Shown: positions 11,701 through 27,200, counted from the stretch's first letter. The stretch is 64,000 bases of DNA from Glycine soja (GCF_004193775.1 NC_041021.1:16046543-16110542), one strand, 5' to 3'. Numbers and translations: made by a program. The notes: a model not told the origin generated them from the letters alone.

Positions 11701-14700
11701 CGATTCAGGCGCATCATATATCGAGACGTTCGAAATTTAATAACGGAAGCTCTCGACAAATTAAAATGGTCATAAGTTTACACACGGAGGTACGACTCAG
11801 GCACAACACATGTCGAGATGCTCGAAATTGAATAACAGAAGCTGACGAGAAATTCAAATGGTCATAACTTTTCACTTGGATTTCCGATTCAGGATCATCA
11901 TTTATCGAGACGCTCGAAATTGAACAACGAAATCTCTCGAGAAATTCAAATGGTCATAACTTTTCACTCGGATTTCCGATTCAGGTGCATAATATATCGA
12001 GATATTGGTTATTGAAAAATGCAAACTCCCCAGAAATTAAAATGATCATAACTTTTCACTAAGATTTCTAATTCAGGTGCATAATTTATCGAGACATTGG
12101 TTATTGAACAATGGAAACTCCCTAGAAATTAAAATTGTCATTACTTTTCACCCGGATGTCCGATTCAGGCACATCAGATATCGAAACACTTGAAATTGAA
12201 CAACGGAAGCTCTCGAGAAATTGAAATGGTCATAACTTTTCACACGGAGGTCCGATTCAGGCACATCACATATGGAGACGCTCGAAATTGAACAACCGAA
12301 GATATCGAGAAATTCAAATGGTCATAACTTTTCACACGGAGGGCCGATTCAGGCGCATCATATATCGAGACGCTCAAAATTGAACAATGGAAGCTCTTGA
12401 GAAATTAAAATGGTCATAACTTGACACACGGAGGTCCGATTCAGGCACATCACATGTGGAGACGCTCGAAATTGAACAATGGAAGTTGACGAGAAATTCA
12501 AATGGTCATAACTTTTCACTATAATTTGTGATTCAGGTGCATAATATATCGAGACATTGGTTATTGAACAATGGAAACACCCGAGAAATTAAAATTGTCA
12601 TTACTTTTCACTCGGATGTCGAATTCAGGCACATCAGATATCGAGACACTGGAAATTGAACAACGGAAGCTCCCGAGAAATTCAAATGGTCATAACTTTT
12701 CACACGGAGGTCCGATTCAGGCACATCACATATGGAGACGCTCGAAATTGAACAACGGAAGATATCGAGAAATTCAAATGGTCATAACTTTTCACACGGA
12801 GGTCCGATTCAGGCGCATCATATATCGAGACGCTCGAAATTGAACAACGGAAGCTCCCGAGAAATTCAAATGGTCATAACTTTTCACACGGAGGTCCGAT
12901 TCAGGCACATCACATGTCGAGATGCTCGAAATTGAATAACGGAAGCTGACGAGAAATTCAAATGTATAAAACTTTTCACATGGATGTCCCATTCAGGCGC
13001 ATCATTTATCGACACGCTCGAAATTGAACAACAAAATCTCTCGAGAAATTCAAATGGTCATAACTTTTTACTCGGATTTCCGATTCAGGTGCATAATATA
13101 TCGAGCCATTGGTTATTGAACAATGGAAACTCCCCATAAATTAAAATGGTCATAACTTTTCACTAAGATTTTTTATTCAGGTGCATAATGTATCGAGACA
13201 TTGGTTATTGAACAATGGAAACTCCCGAGAAATTAAAATTGTCATTACTTTTCACCCGGATGTCCGATTCAGGCACATCAGATATCGAAACGCTTGAAAT
13301 TGAACAACGGAATCTCTCGAGAAATTAAAATGGTCATAACTTTTCACACGGAGGTCCGATTCAGGCACATCACATATGGAGACGCTCGAAATTGAACAAC
13401 GGAAGATATCGAGAAATTCAAATGGTCATAACTTTTCACACGGAGGTCAGATTCCGGTGCATCATATATCGAGACGCTCGAAATTGAACAACAGAAGCTC
13501 TCGAGAAATTAAAATGGTCATAACTTTTAACTCGGATTTCCGATTTAGGTGCATAATATATCGAGACATTCGTTATTGAACAATGGAAACTCCCGAGAAA
13601 TTAAAATGGTCATAACTTTTGACTAAGATTTCTGATTCAGGTGCATAATTTATCGAGACATTGGTTATTGAAAAATGGAAACTCCCGAGAAATTAAAATT
13701 GTCATTACTTTTCTCCCAGATGTCCAATTCAGGCACATCAGATATCGAAACACTTGAAATTGAACAACGGAGGCTCTCGAGAAATTGAAATGGTCATAAA
13801 TTTTCACACGGAGGTCCGATTCAGGCACATCACATATGGACACGCTCGAAATTGAACAACGGAAGATATCGAGAAATTCAAATGGTCATAACTTTTCACA
13901 CGGAGGTCCGATTCAGGCAAATCACATGTTGAGACACTCGAAATTGAGCAACAGAAGCTCTCGAGAAATTCAAATGGTTATAACTTTTCACACGGAGGTC
14001 CGATTAAGGCGCATGATATATCGAGACGCTCGAAATTGAACAACGGAAGCTCTCAAGAAATTAAAATGGTCATAACTTTTCATACGGAAGTCCGATTCGG
14101 CTGCATAGTATATCGAGATATTGGTTATTGAAGAACTGATGCTCTCAAGAAATTCAAATGGTCATAAATTTTCACTTGGATGTCCGATTCAAGCACATAA
14201 TATATCGAGATAATCGAAATTGAACAACGAAAGCTCTAGAGAAATTTAAATGGTCTTAACTTTTCACTCGGATGTCCGATTCAGGCGGATAATATATCGA
14301 GACGCCCAAAATTGAACAACGGAAGCTCTCGAGAAATAAAAATTGTCATAACATTTCACTCGGATGTTCGATTCAGGCACATCACATATCGAGACCCTCG
14401 CAATTGAACGACAGAAGCTCTCGAGAAATTCAAATGGTCATAACTATACACACGGTGGACCGATTCAGGCACATCACATTTCGAGACTCTCGAAATTGAA
14501 CAACGTAAGCTCTCGAGAAATTCAAATGCTCATAACTTTTCACACGGAGGTCCGATTCAGGAACATCACATATCGAGACGCTCGAAATTGAACAACGGAA
14601 GATATCGAGAAATTGAAATGGTCATAACTTTTCACTCGGATGTTCGATTCAAGCACATAATATATCAAGACGCTCGAAATTGAACAATGGAAGCTCGCGA

Positions 14701-17700
14701 GAAATTTAAATGGTCATAGCTTTTCACTCAGATTTGCGGTTCAGGTGCATAATATATCGAGACATTGGTTATTGAAATATCAAAGCTCCCGAGAAATTAA
14801 AATTGTCATTACTTTTCACTCAGATGTGCGATTCAGGCACATCAGATATCGAGACGCTCGAAATTGAACGAAAGAAGCTCTCGAGAAATTCAAATGGTCA
14901 TAATTTTCACACGAATGTTCGATTCAGGCACATCACATATTGAGTCCCTCGAAATTGAACAATGGAAGATCTCGAGAAATACAAATGGTGATAACTTTAC
15001 ACACGGTGGACCGATTCAGGACCATCACATGTCGAGACGCTCGAAATTGAACAACGTAAGCTCTCGAGAAATTCAAATGGTCATAAGTTTTCCCTCGGAT
15101 GTCCGATTCAGGCGCATAATATATCGAGACTCTCGAAATTGAACAATGGAAGCTCTCGAGAAATTCAAATGGTCATAACTTTTCCCTCGGATGTCCGATT
15201 TAGGCGCATAATATATCGAGACGCTCAAAATTGAACAACGGAAGCTCTCGAGAAATTTAAGTGGTCATAAATTTTCACTTGGATGTCCGATTCAAGCGCA
15301 TCATTTATCGAGACGCTCGGAATTGAACAACGAAATCTCTCGAGAAATTCTAATGGTCATAACTTTTCTCTCGGATTTCCGATTCAGGTGCATAATATAT
15401 CGAGACGCTTAAAATTGAACAACGGAAGTTCTCGAGAAATTTAAATGGTCATAGCTTTTCACTCGGATGTCTGATTCAGGCACATCAGATATCGAGACGC
15501 TCGAAATTGAACAACGGAAGATATCAAGAATTTCAAATGGTCATAACATTTCACACAGAGGTCCGATTCAGGCACATCACATATGGAGACACTCAAAATT
15601 GAACAACGGAAGATCTCGAGAAATTCAAATGGTCATAACATTTCAGACGGAGGTCTGATTTAGGCACATCACATATCGAGACGCTTGAAATTGAATTGGA
15701 CAACGAAATCTCTCGAGAAATTCAAATGGTCATAAGTTATCACACGGAGGTCCGATTCAGGCACATCACATATGGAGACGCTCGAAATTGAAAACCAAAA
15801 TCTCTCGGGAAATTCAAATGGTCATAACTTTTCACTCGGATTTCCGATTCAGGTGCATAATATATCGAGACGCTCAAAATTGAACAACGGAAGCTCTCGA
15901 GAAATTCAAATGGTCATTAATTTTCACTCGGATGTCCGATTCAGGCGCATCATTTATCGAGACGTTCGAAATTGAACAACGAAATCTCTCGAGAAATTCA
16001 AATGGTCATAAGTTATCACACGGAGGTCCAATTCAGGCACATCACATATGGAGACGCTCAAAATTGAACAACGGAAGCTCTCGAGAAATTGAAATGGTCA
16101 TAACTTTTCTCTAGGATGTCCGATTCAGGCACATAATATATCGAGACGCTCGAAATTGAACAACGGCAGCTCTCGAGAAATTGAAAAGGTCATAACTTTT
16201 CAGACGGAGGTCTGATTCAAGCACATCATATATCGAGACGCTCGAAATTGAAAAACGAAATCTCTCGAGAAATTCAAATGGTCATAACTTTTCACACGGA
16301 GGTCCAATTCAGGCACATCACATATCGAGACGCTCGAAATTGAACAACGGAAGCTTTTGAGAAATTCAAATTTTCATAAGTTATCCCACGGATGTCCGAT
16401 TCAGGCACATCACATATGGAGACACTCGCATTGAACAACGGAAGATGTCGAGAATTCAAATGGTCAAAACTTTTCTGACGGAGGTCCTATTCAGGGACAT
16501 CACATATGGAGACACTCCAAATTGATCAACGGAAAATCTCGAGAAATTCAAATGGTAATAACTTTTCACACGGAGGTCCGATTCAGGCACATCACATATC
16601 GAGACGCTCGAAATTGAACAATGGAAGCTTTCGAGAAATTCAAATGGTCATAAGTTATCACACGGAGGTCCGATTCAGGCACATCACATATGGAGACGCT
16701 CGAAATTGAACAACGGAAGCTTTCGAGAAATTCAAATGGTCATAGGTTATGACACGGAGGTCCAATTCAGGAACATCACATATCGAGACGCTCGAAATTG
16801 AACAACAGAAGCTTTCGAGAAATTCAAATGGTCATAGGTTATGACACGGAGGTCCAATTCAGGAACATCAAATATCGAGACGCTCGAAATTGAACAACGG
16901 AAGCTCTCGAGAATTTGAAATTCTCATAACTTTTCCCTCGAATGTCCGATTCAGGCAAATCAGATATCGAGACGCTCAAAATTAAACAACGGAAGCTCTC
17001 GAGAAATTCAAAAGGTCATAACTTTTAACACGGAGGTCCGATTCAGGCACATCACATATGGAGACGCCCGAAATTGAACCACGGAAGACCTCGAGAAATT
17101 AAAATGGTCATAACTTTTCACACAGAGGTCCGATTCAAGCGCATCATATATCGAGACGCTCGAAATTGAACAACTGAAGCTCTTGAGAAATTAAAATTGT
17201 CATAACTTTTCACACACAGGTCCGATTCAAGCACATCACATATGGAGACGCCCGAAATTGAACCACGACAGTTCTCGAGAAATTCAAATGGTCATAACTT
17301 TTCACACGGAGGTCCGATTCAGGCGCATCATATATCTAGACGCTCGAAATTGAAAAACTAAAGCTCTCGAGAAATTTAAATTGTCATAACTTTACACTCG
17401 GATGTCCGATTCAGGCACATCACATATTGAGACGCTCAGAATTGAACAACAGAAGTTTCGAGAAATTTAAATGGTCATAAGTTATCACACAGAGGTCCGA
17501 TTCAGGAACATCACTTGTCGAGATGCTCGAAATTGAACAACGGAAGCTCTCGAGAAATTGAAATGGTCATAACTTTTCACACGGAGGTCCGATTCAGGCG
17601 CATAATATATCGAGACGCTTGAAATTGAACAACGGATGCTCTCGAGAAATTGAAATGGTCATAACTTTTCACTCGGATGTCCGATTCAGGCGCATAATAT

Positions 17701-20571
17701 ATCGAGACGCTCGAAATTGAACTACGGAAATTTCGAGAAATTCAAATGGTCATAAGTTATCACACGGAGGTCCGATTCAGGAACGTCACATATCGAGACG
17801 CTCGAAATTGAACAACGGAAGCTCTCGAGAAATTGAAATGGTCATAACTTTTCACACGGAGGTCCGATTCAGGCACATAATATATCGAGACGCTCGAAAT
17901 TGAACAACGGAAGATATCGAGAAATTCCAATGGTCATAACTTTTCAGTCAGATGTCTGATCAGGCGCATCATATATCGAGACGCTCGAAATTAAACTACG
18001 AAAGTTCTCGAGAAATTTAAATGATCATAAATTTTCACTCGGATGTCCGATTCAGGCACATCATATATCGAGACGCTCAAAATTGAACAATGGAAGCTCT
18101 CGAGAAATTAAAATGGTCATAACGTGTCACTTGGATGTCCGATTCAGGAACATCAGATATCGAGACGCTCGAAATTAAACAACGAAACCTCTCGAGAAAT
18201 TCAAATGGTCATAACGTTTCACTCGGATTTCCGATTCAGGCGCATAATATATCGAGACGCTCGAAATTGAACAACGGAAGTTCTGGAGAAATTTAAATGA
18301 TCATAAATTTTCACTCGGATGTCCGATTCAGGCGCATCATATATCGAGACGCTCGAAATTGAACAACGAAATCTCTCGAGAAATTCAAATGGTCATAACT
18401 TTTCACACGGAGGTCCGATTCAGGCACATCACATATTGAGACGCTCGAAATTGAATAACAGAAGATCTCGAGAAATTCAAATGGTCATAACGTTTCACTC
18501 GGAGGTCCGATTCAGGCGCATAATATATCGAGACGCTCGAAATTGAACAACGGAAGCTCTCGAGAAATTCAAATGGTCATAGGTTATGACGAAGAGGTCC
18601 GATTCAGGAACATCACATATCGAGGCGCTCGAAATTGAACAACGGAAGCTCTCGAGAAATTCAAATGGTCATATCTTTTCACATGGAGGTCCGATTCAGG
18701 CACATCACATATGGAGACGCCCGAAATTGAACCATGGAAGACCTCGAGAAATTAAAATTGTCATAACTTTTCACACAGAGGTCCGATTCAAGCACATCAC
18801 ATATGGAGACGCCCGAGACGCTCGAAATTGAACAACGAATCTCTCTAGAAATTCAAAGGGTCATAACTTTTCATACGGAAGTCCGATTCAGCTGCATAGT
18901 ATATCGACACGTTGGTTATTGAACAACGGATGCTCTCGAGAAATTCAAATGGTCATAAATTTTCACTTGGATGTCCAATTCTAGCGCATAATATATCGAG
19001 ACAATCGAAATTGAACAATGGAAGCTCTCGAGAAATTTAAATGGTCTTAACTTTTCTCTCGGATGTCCGATTCAGGCGCATAATATATCGAGACGCCCGA
19101 AATTGAACAATTGAAGCTCTCGAGAAATTAAAATTGTTATAACATTTCACTCGGATGTTCGATTCAGGCACATCACATATCGAGACCCTCGCAATTGAAT
19201 GACAGAAGCTCTCAAGAAATTCAAATGGTCATAACTTTACACACGGTGGACCGATTCAAGCACATCACATATCGAGACGCTCGAAATTGAACAAAAGAAG
19301 CTCTCAAGAAATTGAAATGGTTATAACTTTTCACTCGAATGTTCGATTCAGGCGTATAATATATCGAGACGCTTGAAATTGAACAACAGAAGCTTGCTAG
19401 AAATTTAAATGGTTATAGCTTTTCACTCAGATTTTCGGTTCAGGTGCATAATATATCGAGACATTGGTTTTTGAACAATGAAAGCTCTCGAGAAATTAAA
19501 ATTGTCATTACTTTTCACTCAGATGTCAGATTCAGGCACATCAGATATCGAGACGCTCGAAATTGAACGATAGAAGCTCTCGAGAAATTCAAATGGTCAT
19601 AACTTTTCACACGAAGGTCCGATTCAGGAACATCACTTAACGAGACGATTGAAATTGAACAGCGGAAGATATCGAGAAATTCAAATTGTCATAACTTGTC
19701 ACACGGAGGTCCGATTCAGGCGTATCATATATCGAGATGCTCGAAATTGAACAATAGAAGCTATCGAGAAATTAAATTGGTCATAACTTTTCACTCGGAT
19801 TTCCGATTCAGGTTTATAATATATCGAGACATTCGTAATTGAAAAACGGATGCTCTCGACAAACTTAAATGGTCATAACTTTTCACACGGAGGTCCGATT
19901 CAGGCACATGATATATCGAGACGCTCGAAATTGAACACCAGAAGCTCTCGAGAAATTTAAATGGTCATAACTTTTCACTCAGATTTCCGATTCAGGTGCA
20001 TAATATATGTAGAAAATGGTTATTGATTAATGGAAGCTCTCGAGAAATAAAAATTGTCATTACTTTTCACTCGGATGTCCGATTCAGGCACATCACATAT
20101 CGAGACGCTCGAAATTAAACAACGGAAGCTATCGAGAAATTCAAATGGTCATGACTTTTCACACGGAGGTCCGATTCAGGCACATTACATATGGAGACGC
20201 CCGAAATTGAACCACAGAAGATATCTAGAATTTGAAATGGTCATAACTTTTCACACAGAGGTCCGATTCAGGCGAATCATATATCGAGACGCTCAAAATT
20301 GAACAACGAAAGCTCGCGAGAAATGTAAATGGTCATAGCTTTTCACTCAGATTTGCGGTTCAGGTGCATAATATATCGAGACATTGGTTATTGAACAATG
20401 GAAGCTCCCGAGAAATTAAAATTGTCATTACTTTTAACTCACATGTCCGATTCAGGCACATCAGATATCGAGACGCTCAAAATTGAACGACAGAAGCTCT
20501 CGAGAAATTCAAATTGTCATAACTTGTCACAAGGAGGTCCGATTCAGGCACATTACATATGCAGACGCCCG
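11701..20571 (+). repeat. Satellite, mixed subtypes
   Basis: Continuous + strand monomers without insertion. Subtypes with GACATTGGTTATTG are common up to about 14.8 kb and reappear near 19.4 kb. Between about 16.4 and 18.8 kb many monomers carry CATAAGTTATCACACGG or CATAGGTTATGACACGG instead of CATAACTTTTCACACGG. A rare monomer with TCATACGGAAGTCCGATT and then GCTGCATAGTATATCGA lies at 14080 and 18871, and also at 2672 and 36162; 14080 minus 2672 is exactly 124 x 92. Isolated indels include about +5 bp near 15695 and a 9-bp tandem duplication of GAGACGCCC near 18816. Confidence 0.85.
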
Positions 20572-22034
20572 AAATTGAACCACGGAAGATATCTAGAAAT
20601 TCAAATGGTCATAACTTTTCACACGGAGGTCCGATTCAGGCGCATCATATATCGAGACGCTCAAAATTGAACAACGGAAGCTCTCGAGAAATTGAAATTG
20701 TCATAACTTTTCACTCGGATGTTCGATTCAGGCGCATAATATATCGAGAGCCTCGAAATTGAACAACTTAAGCTCTCGAGAAATTAAAATTGTCATAACT
20801 TTTCACTCGGATGTTCGATTCAGGCACATCACATATTGAGACCCTTTAAATTGAACAATAAAAGCTCTCGAGAAATTCAATTGGTCATAACTTTACACAC
20901 GGTGGACCGATTCAGGCACATCACATGTCGAGACGCTCGAAATTGAACAACGTAAGCTCTCGAGAAATTCAAATGCTCAAAACCTTTCACACGGAGGTCC
21001 GATTCCAGAACATCACATATCGAGACGCTCGAAATTGAAAAAAAAAGCTCTCAAGAAATTGAAATGGTCATAACTTTTCACTCGGATGTTCGATTCAGGC
21101 GCATAATATATCGAGACCCTCGAAATTGAACAACGGAAGCTCGCGAGAAATGTAAATTGTCATAGCTTTTCACTCAGATTTGCTGTTCAGGTGCATAATA
21201 TATCGAGACATTGGTTATTGAACAATGGAAGCTCCCGAGAAATTAAAATTGTCATTACTTTTAACTCAGATGTCCTATTCAGGCAAATCAGATATCGAGA
21301 CGCTCAAAATTGAACGACAGAAGCTCTCGAGAAATTCAAATTGTCATAACTTGTCGCACAGAGGTCCGATTCAGGCGTATCATATATCGAGATGCTCGAA
21401 ATTGAACAACGGAAGCTATCGAGAAATTAAATTGGTCATAACTTTTCACTCGGATTTCCGATTCAGGTGCATAATATATCGAGACATACGTACTTAAAGA
21501 ACGGATGCTCTCAAGAAACTTAAATGGTCATAACTTTTCACACGGAGGTCCGATTCAGGCACATGATATATCGAGACGCTAGAAATTGAACAACGGAAGC
21601 TCTCGAGAAATTTAAATGGTCATAACTTTTCACTCAGATTTCTGATTCAGGTGCATAATATATTTAGACAATGGTTATTGATTAATGGAAGCTCTCGAGA
21701 AATAAAAATTGTCATTACTGTTCACTCGGATGTCCGATTCAGGCACATCACATATCGAGACGCTCGAAATTAAACAACGAAAGCTCTCGAGAAATTCAAA
21801 TGGTCATGACTTTTCACACGGAGGTCCGATTCAGGCACATTACATATGGAGACGCCCGAAATTGAACCACAAAAGATATCTAGAAATTCAAATGGTCATA
21901 AGTTTTCACACGGAGGTCCGATTCAGGCGCATCATATATCGAGACGCTCAAAATTGAACAACGGAAGCTCTCGAGAAATTGAAATTGTCATAACTTTTCA
22001 CTCGGATGTTCGATTCAGGCGCATGATATATTAG
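20572..22034 (+). repeat. Satellite; partner of 875-2130 duplication
   Basis: The part 20572-21824 is the distant partner of 875-2130 (offset about 19.7 kb), sharing the CAACTTAAGCTCTCGAG monomer near 20763 and a shortened A-rich monomer near 21038-21046. The block starting at 21225 also resembles blocks starting at 20398 and 22145 (offsets 827 and 920 bp), so it leads into the 826-bp HOR that follows. Confidence 0.75.
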
Positions 22035-23938
22035 GACGCTCGAAATTGATCAACGGAAGCTCGCGAGAAATGTAAATGGTCATAGCTTTTCACTCAGATT
22101 TGCGGTTCAGATGCATAATATATCGAGACATTGGTTATTGAACAATGGAAGCTCCCGAGAAATTAAAATTGTCATTACTTTTAACTCAGATGTCCGATTC
22201 AGGCACATCAGATATCGAAACGCTCAAAATTGAACGACAGAAGCTCTCGAGAAATTCAAATTGTCATAACTTGTCACACGGAGGTCCGATTCAGGCACAT
22301 TACATATGGAGACGCCCGAAATTGAACCACAGAAGATATCTAGAAATTCAAATGGTCATAACTTTTCACACGGAGGTCCGATTCAGGCGCATCATATATC
22401 GAGGCGCTCAAAATTGAACAACGGAAGCTCTCGAGAAATTGAAATTGTCATAACTTTTCACTCGGATGTTCGATTCTGGCGCATAATATATTGAGACCCT
22501 CGAAATTGAACAACTTAAGCTCTCGAGAAATTAAAATATTCATACTTTTCACTCGGATGTTCGATTCAGGCACATCATATATTGAGACCCTTTAAATTGA
22601 ACAACAAAAGCTCTCGAGAAATTCAATTGGTCATAACTTTACACACGGTGGACCGATTGAGGCACACACATGTCGAGATGCTCGAAATTGAACAACGTAA
22701 GCTCTCGAAAAATTCAAATGCTCATAACTTTTCACACGGAGGTCCGATTCCGGAACATCAAATATCGAGAAGCTCGAAATTGAACAAAAAAAGCTCTCAA
22801 GAAATTGAAATTGTCATAACTTTTCACTCGGATGTTCGATTCAGGCGCATGATATATCGAGACGCTCAAAATTGAACAACGGAAGCTCGCGAGAAATGTA
22901 AATGGTCATAGCTTTTCACTCAAATTTGCGGTTCAGGTGCATAATATATCGAGACATTGGTTATTGAACAATGGAAGCTCCCGAGAAATTAAAATTGTCA
23001 TTACTTTTAACTCAGATGTCCGATTCAGGCACATCACATATCGAGACGCTCAAAATTGAACGACAGAAGCTCTCGAGAAATTCAAATTGTCATAACTTGT
23101 CACACGGAGGTCCGATTCAGGCACATTACATATGGAGACGCCCGAAATTGAACCACGGAAGATATCTAGAAATTCAAATGGTCATAACTTTTCACACGGA
23201 GGTCCGATTCAGGCGCATCATATATCGAGGCGCTCAAAATTGAACAACGGAAGCTCTCGAGAAATTGAAATTGTCATAACTTTTCACTCGGATGTTCGAT
23301 TCTGGCGCATAATATATTGAGACCCTCGAAATTGAACAACTTAAGCTCTCGAGAAATTAAAATATTCATACTTTTCACTCGGATGTTCGATTCAGGCACA
23401 TCATATATTGAGACCCTTTAAATTGAACAACAAAAGCTCTCGAGAAATTCAATTGGTCATAACTTTACACACGGTGGACCGATTGAGGCACACACATGTC
23501 GAGATGCTCGAAATTGAACAACGTAAGCTCTCGAAAAATTCAAATGCTCATAACTTTTCACACGGAGGTCCGATTCCGGAACATCAAATATCGAGAAGCT
23601 CGAAATTGAACAAAAAAAGCTCTCAAGAAATTGAAATTGTCATAACTTTTCACTCGGATGTTCGATTCAGGCGCATGATATATCGAGACGCTCAAAATTG
23701 AACAACGGAAGCTCGCGAGAAATGTAAATGGTCATAGCTTTTCACTCAAATTTGCGGTTCAGGTGCATAATATATCGAGACATTGGTTATTGAACAATGG
23801 AAGCTCCCGAGAAATTAAAATTGTCATTACTTTTAACTCAGATGTCCGATTCAGGCACATCACATATCGAGACGCTCAAAATTGAACGACAGAAGCTCTC
23901 GAGAAATTCAAATTGTCATAACTTGTCACACGGAGGTC
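22035..23938 (+). repeat. 826-bp higher-order repeat, about 2.2 copies
   Basis: Two nearly identical consecutive units start at 22145 and 22971, with a partial third at 23797-23938 and pre-unit similarity from about 22035. The period of 826 bp is nine monomers minus 2 bp. Shared deletions explain the shortfall: AAATATTCATACTTTTCAC near 22545 and 23371 has lost bases of GTCATAAC, and GAGGCACACACATGTCG near 22660 and 23486 is also short. I saw only a handful of differences between the two full copies, making this the most recent amplification on the left side. The third copy switches near 23938 to a different subtype. Confidence 0.88.
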
Positions 23939-24249
23939 CTATTCAAGCACATCACATATGGAGACGCTCGAAATTGAACAACGGAAGATATCAAGAAATT
24001 CAAATGGTCATAACTATTCACACGGATGTCCGATTCAGGCGCATCATATATCGAGACGCTCGAAATTGAACAACAGAAGCTCTCGAGAAATTAAAATGGT
24101 CATAAGTTTACACACGGAGGTCCGATTCAGGCACATCACATGTCGAGATGCTCGAAATTGAATAACGGAAGCTGAAGAGAAATTCAAATGGTCATAACTT
24201 TTCACTTGGATGTCTGATTCAGGCACATCATTTATCGAGACGCTCGAAA

Positions 24250-27200
24250 TTGAACAATGAAATCTCTCGAGAAATTAAAATGGTTGTAACTTTTCACTCG
24301 GATTTCCGATTCAGGTGCATAATATATCGAGACATTTGTTATTGAACAATGGAAACTCCCGAGAAATTAAAATTGTCATTACTTTTCACCCGGATGTCCG
24401 ATTCAGGCACATCAGATATCGAAACACTCGAAATTGAACAACGGAAGCTCTCGAGAAATTGAAATGGTCGTAACTTTTCACACGGAGGTCCGATTCAGAC
24501 ACATCACATATGGAGACGCTCGAAATTGGACAACGGAAGACATCGAGAAATTCAAATGGTCATAACTTTTCACACGGAGGTCCGATTCAGGCACATCACA
24601 TATGGAGACGCTCGAAATTGAACAACGAAAGATATCGAAAAATTCAAATGGTCATAACTTTTAACACGGAGGTCCGATTCAGGCGCATCATATATCGAGA
24701 CGCTCGAAATTGAACAACGGAATCTCTTGAGAAATTAAAATGGTCATAACTTGACACACGGAGGTTCGATTCAGGCACATCACATGTCAAGACGCCTAAA
24801 ATTGAACAACGAAAGTTGACGAGAAATTCAAATGGTCATAACTTTTCACTAAGATTTGTGTTTCAGGTGCATAATATATCGAGACATTGGTTATTGAACA
24901 ATGGAAACTCCCGAGATATTCAAATGGTCATAACTTTTCACACGGAGGTCCGATACAGGCGCATCATATATCGAGACGCTCGAAATTGAACAACAGAAGC
25001 TCTTAAGAAATTAAAATGGTCATAACTTGGCACACGGAGGTCCGATTCAGGCACATCACATGTCAAGGCGCCTAAAATTGAACAACGAAAGTTGACGAGA
25101 AATTCAAATGGTCATAACTTTTCACTAAGATTTGTGATTCAGGTGCATAATATATCGAGACATTGGTTATTGAACAATGGAAACACCCGAGAAATTAAAA
25201 TTGTCATTACTTTTCACTCGGATGTCTGATTCAGGCACATCAGATATCGAGACGCTTGGAATTGAACAACGGAAGCTCTCGAGAAATTCAAATGGTCATA
25301 ACTTTTCACACGGAGGTCCTATTCAAGCACATCACATATGGAGACGCTCGAAATTGAACAACGGAAGATATCAAGAAATTCAATGGTCATAACTTTTCAC
25401 ACGGAGGTCCGATTCAGGCGCAGCAGATTTCGAGACGCTGGAAATTGAACAACAGAAGCTCTCAAGAAATTAAAATGGTCATAAGTTTACACACGGAGGT
25501 CCGATTCAGGCACATCACATGTCAAGACGCTCGAAATTGAACAACGAAAGTTGACGAGAAATTCAAATGGTCATAACTTTTCACTAAGATTTGTGATTCA
25601 GGTGCATAATATATCGAGACATTGGTTATTGAACAATGGAAACACCCGATAAATTAAAATTGTAATTACTTTTCACTCGGATGTCCGATTCAGGCACATC
25701 AGATATCGAGACGCTCGAAATTGAACAACTGAAGCTCTCGAGAAATTCAAATGGTCATAACTTTTCACACGGAGGTCCAATTCAGGCACATCCCATGTCG
25801 AGATGCACGAAATTGAACAATGAAAGTTGACGAGAAATTCAAATGGTCATAACTTTTCACTAAGATTTGTGATTCAGGTGCATAATATATCGAGACATTT
25901 GTTATTGAACAATGGAAACTCCCGAGAAATTAAAATTGTCATTACTTTTCACCCGGATGTCCGATTCAGGCACATCAGATATCGAAACACTTGAAATTGA
26001 ACAACGGAAGCTCTCGAGAAATTGAAATGGTCATAACATTTCACACGGAGGTCCGATTCAGGCACATCACATATGGAGACGCTCGAAAGTGGACAACGGA
26101 AGACATCGAGAAATTCAAATGGTCATAACTTTTCACACGGAGGTCCGATTCAGGCACATCACATATAGAGACGCTCGAAATTGAACAACGAAAGATATCG
26201 AGAAATTCAAATGGTCATAACTTTTCACACGGAGGTCCGATTCAGGTGCATCAAATATCGAGACGCTCGAAATTGAACAACGGAAGCTCTTGAGAAATTA
26301 AAATGGTCATAACTTGACACACGGAGGTCCGATTCAGGCACATCACATGTCAAGACGCTCGAAATTGAACAACGAAAGTTGACGAGAAATTCAAATGGTC
26401 ATAACTTTTCACTAAGATTTGTGATTTAGGTGCATAATATATCGAGACATTGGTTATTGAACAATGGAAACTCCCGAGATATTCAAATGGTCATAACTTT
26501 TCACACGGAGGTCCGATACAGGCGCATCATATATCGAGACGCTCGAAATTGAACAACAGAAGCTCTTAAGACATTAAAATGGTCATAACTTGGCACACGG
26601 AGGTCCGATTCAGGCACATCACATGTCAAGACGCCTGAAATTGAACAACAAAAGTTGACGAGAAATTCAAATGGACATAACTTTTCACTAAGGTTTGTGA
26701 TTCAGGTGCATAATATATCGAGACATTGGTTATTGAACAATGGAAACACCCGAGAAATTAAAATTGTCATTACTTTTCACTCGGATGTCTGATTCAGGCA
26801 CATCAGATATCGAGACGCTCGGAATTGAACAACGGAAGCTCTCGAGAAATTCAAATGGTCATAACTTTTCACACGGAGGTCCTATTCAAGCACATTACAT
26901 ATGGAGACGCTCGAAATTGAACAACGGAAGATATCGAGAAATTCAAATGGTCATAACTTTTCACACGGAGGTCCGATTCAGGCGCATCATATATCGAGAC
27001 GCTCAAAATTGAACAACGGAATCTCTTGAGAAATTAAAATGGTCATAACTTGACACACGGAGGTCCGATTCAGGCACATCACATGTCAAGGCGCCTAAAA
27101 TTGAACAACGAAAGTTGACGAGAAATTCAAATGGTCATAACTTTTCACTAAGATTTGTGATTCAGGTGCATAATATATCGAGACATTGGTTATTGAACAA

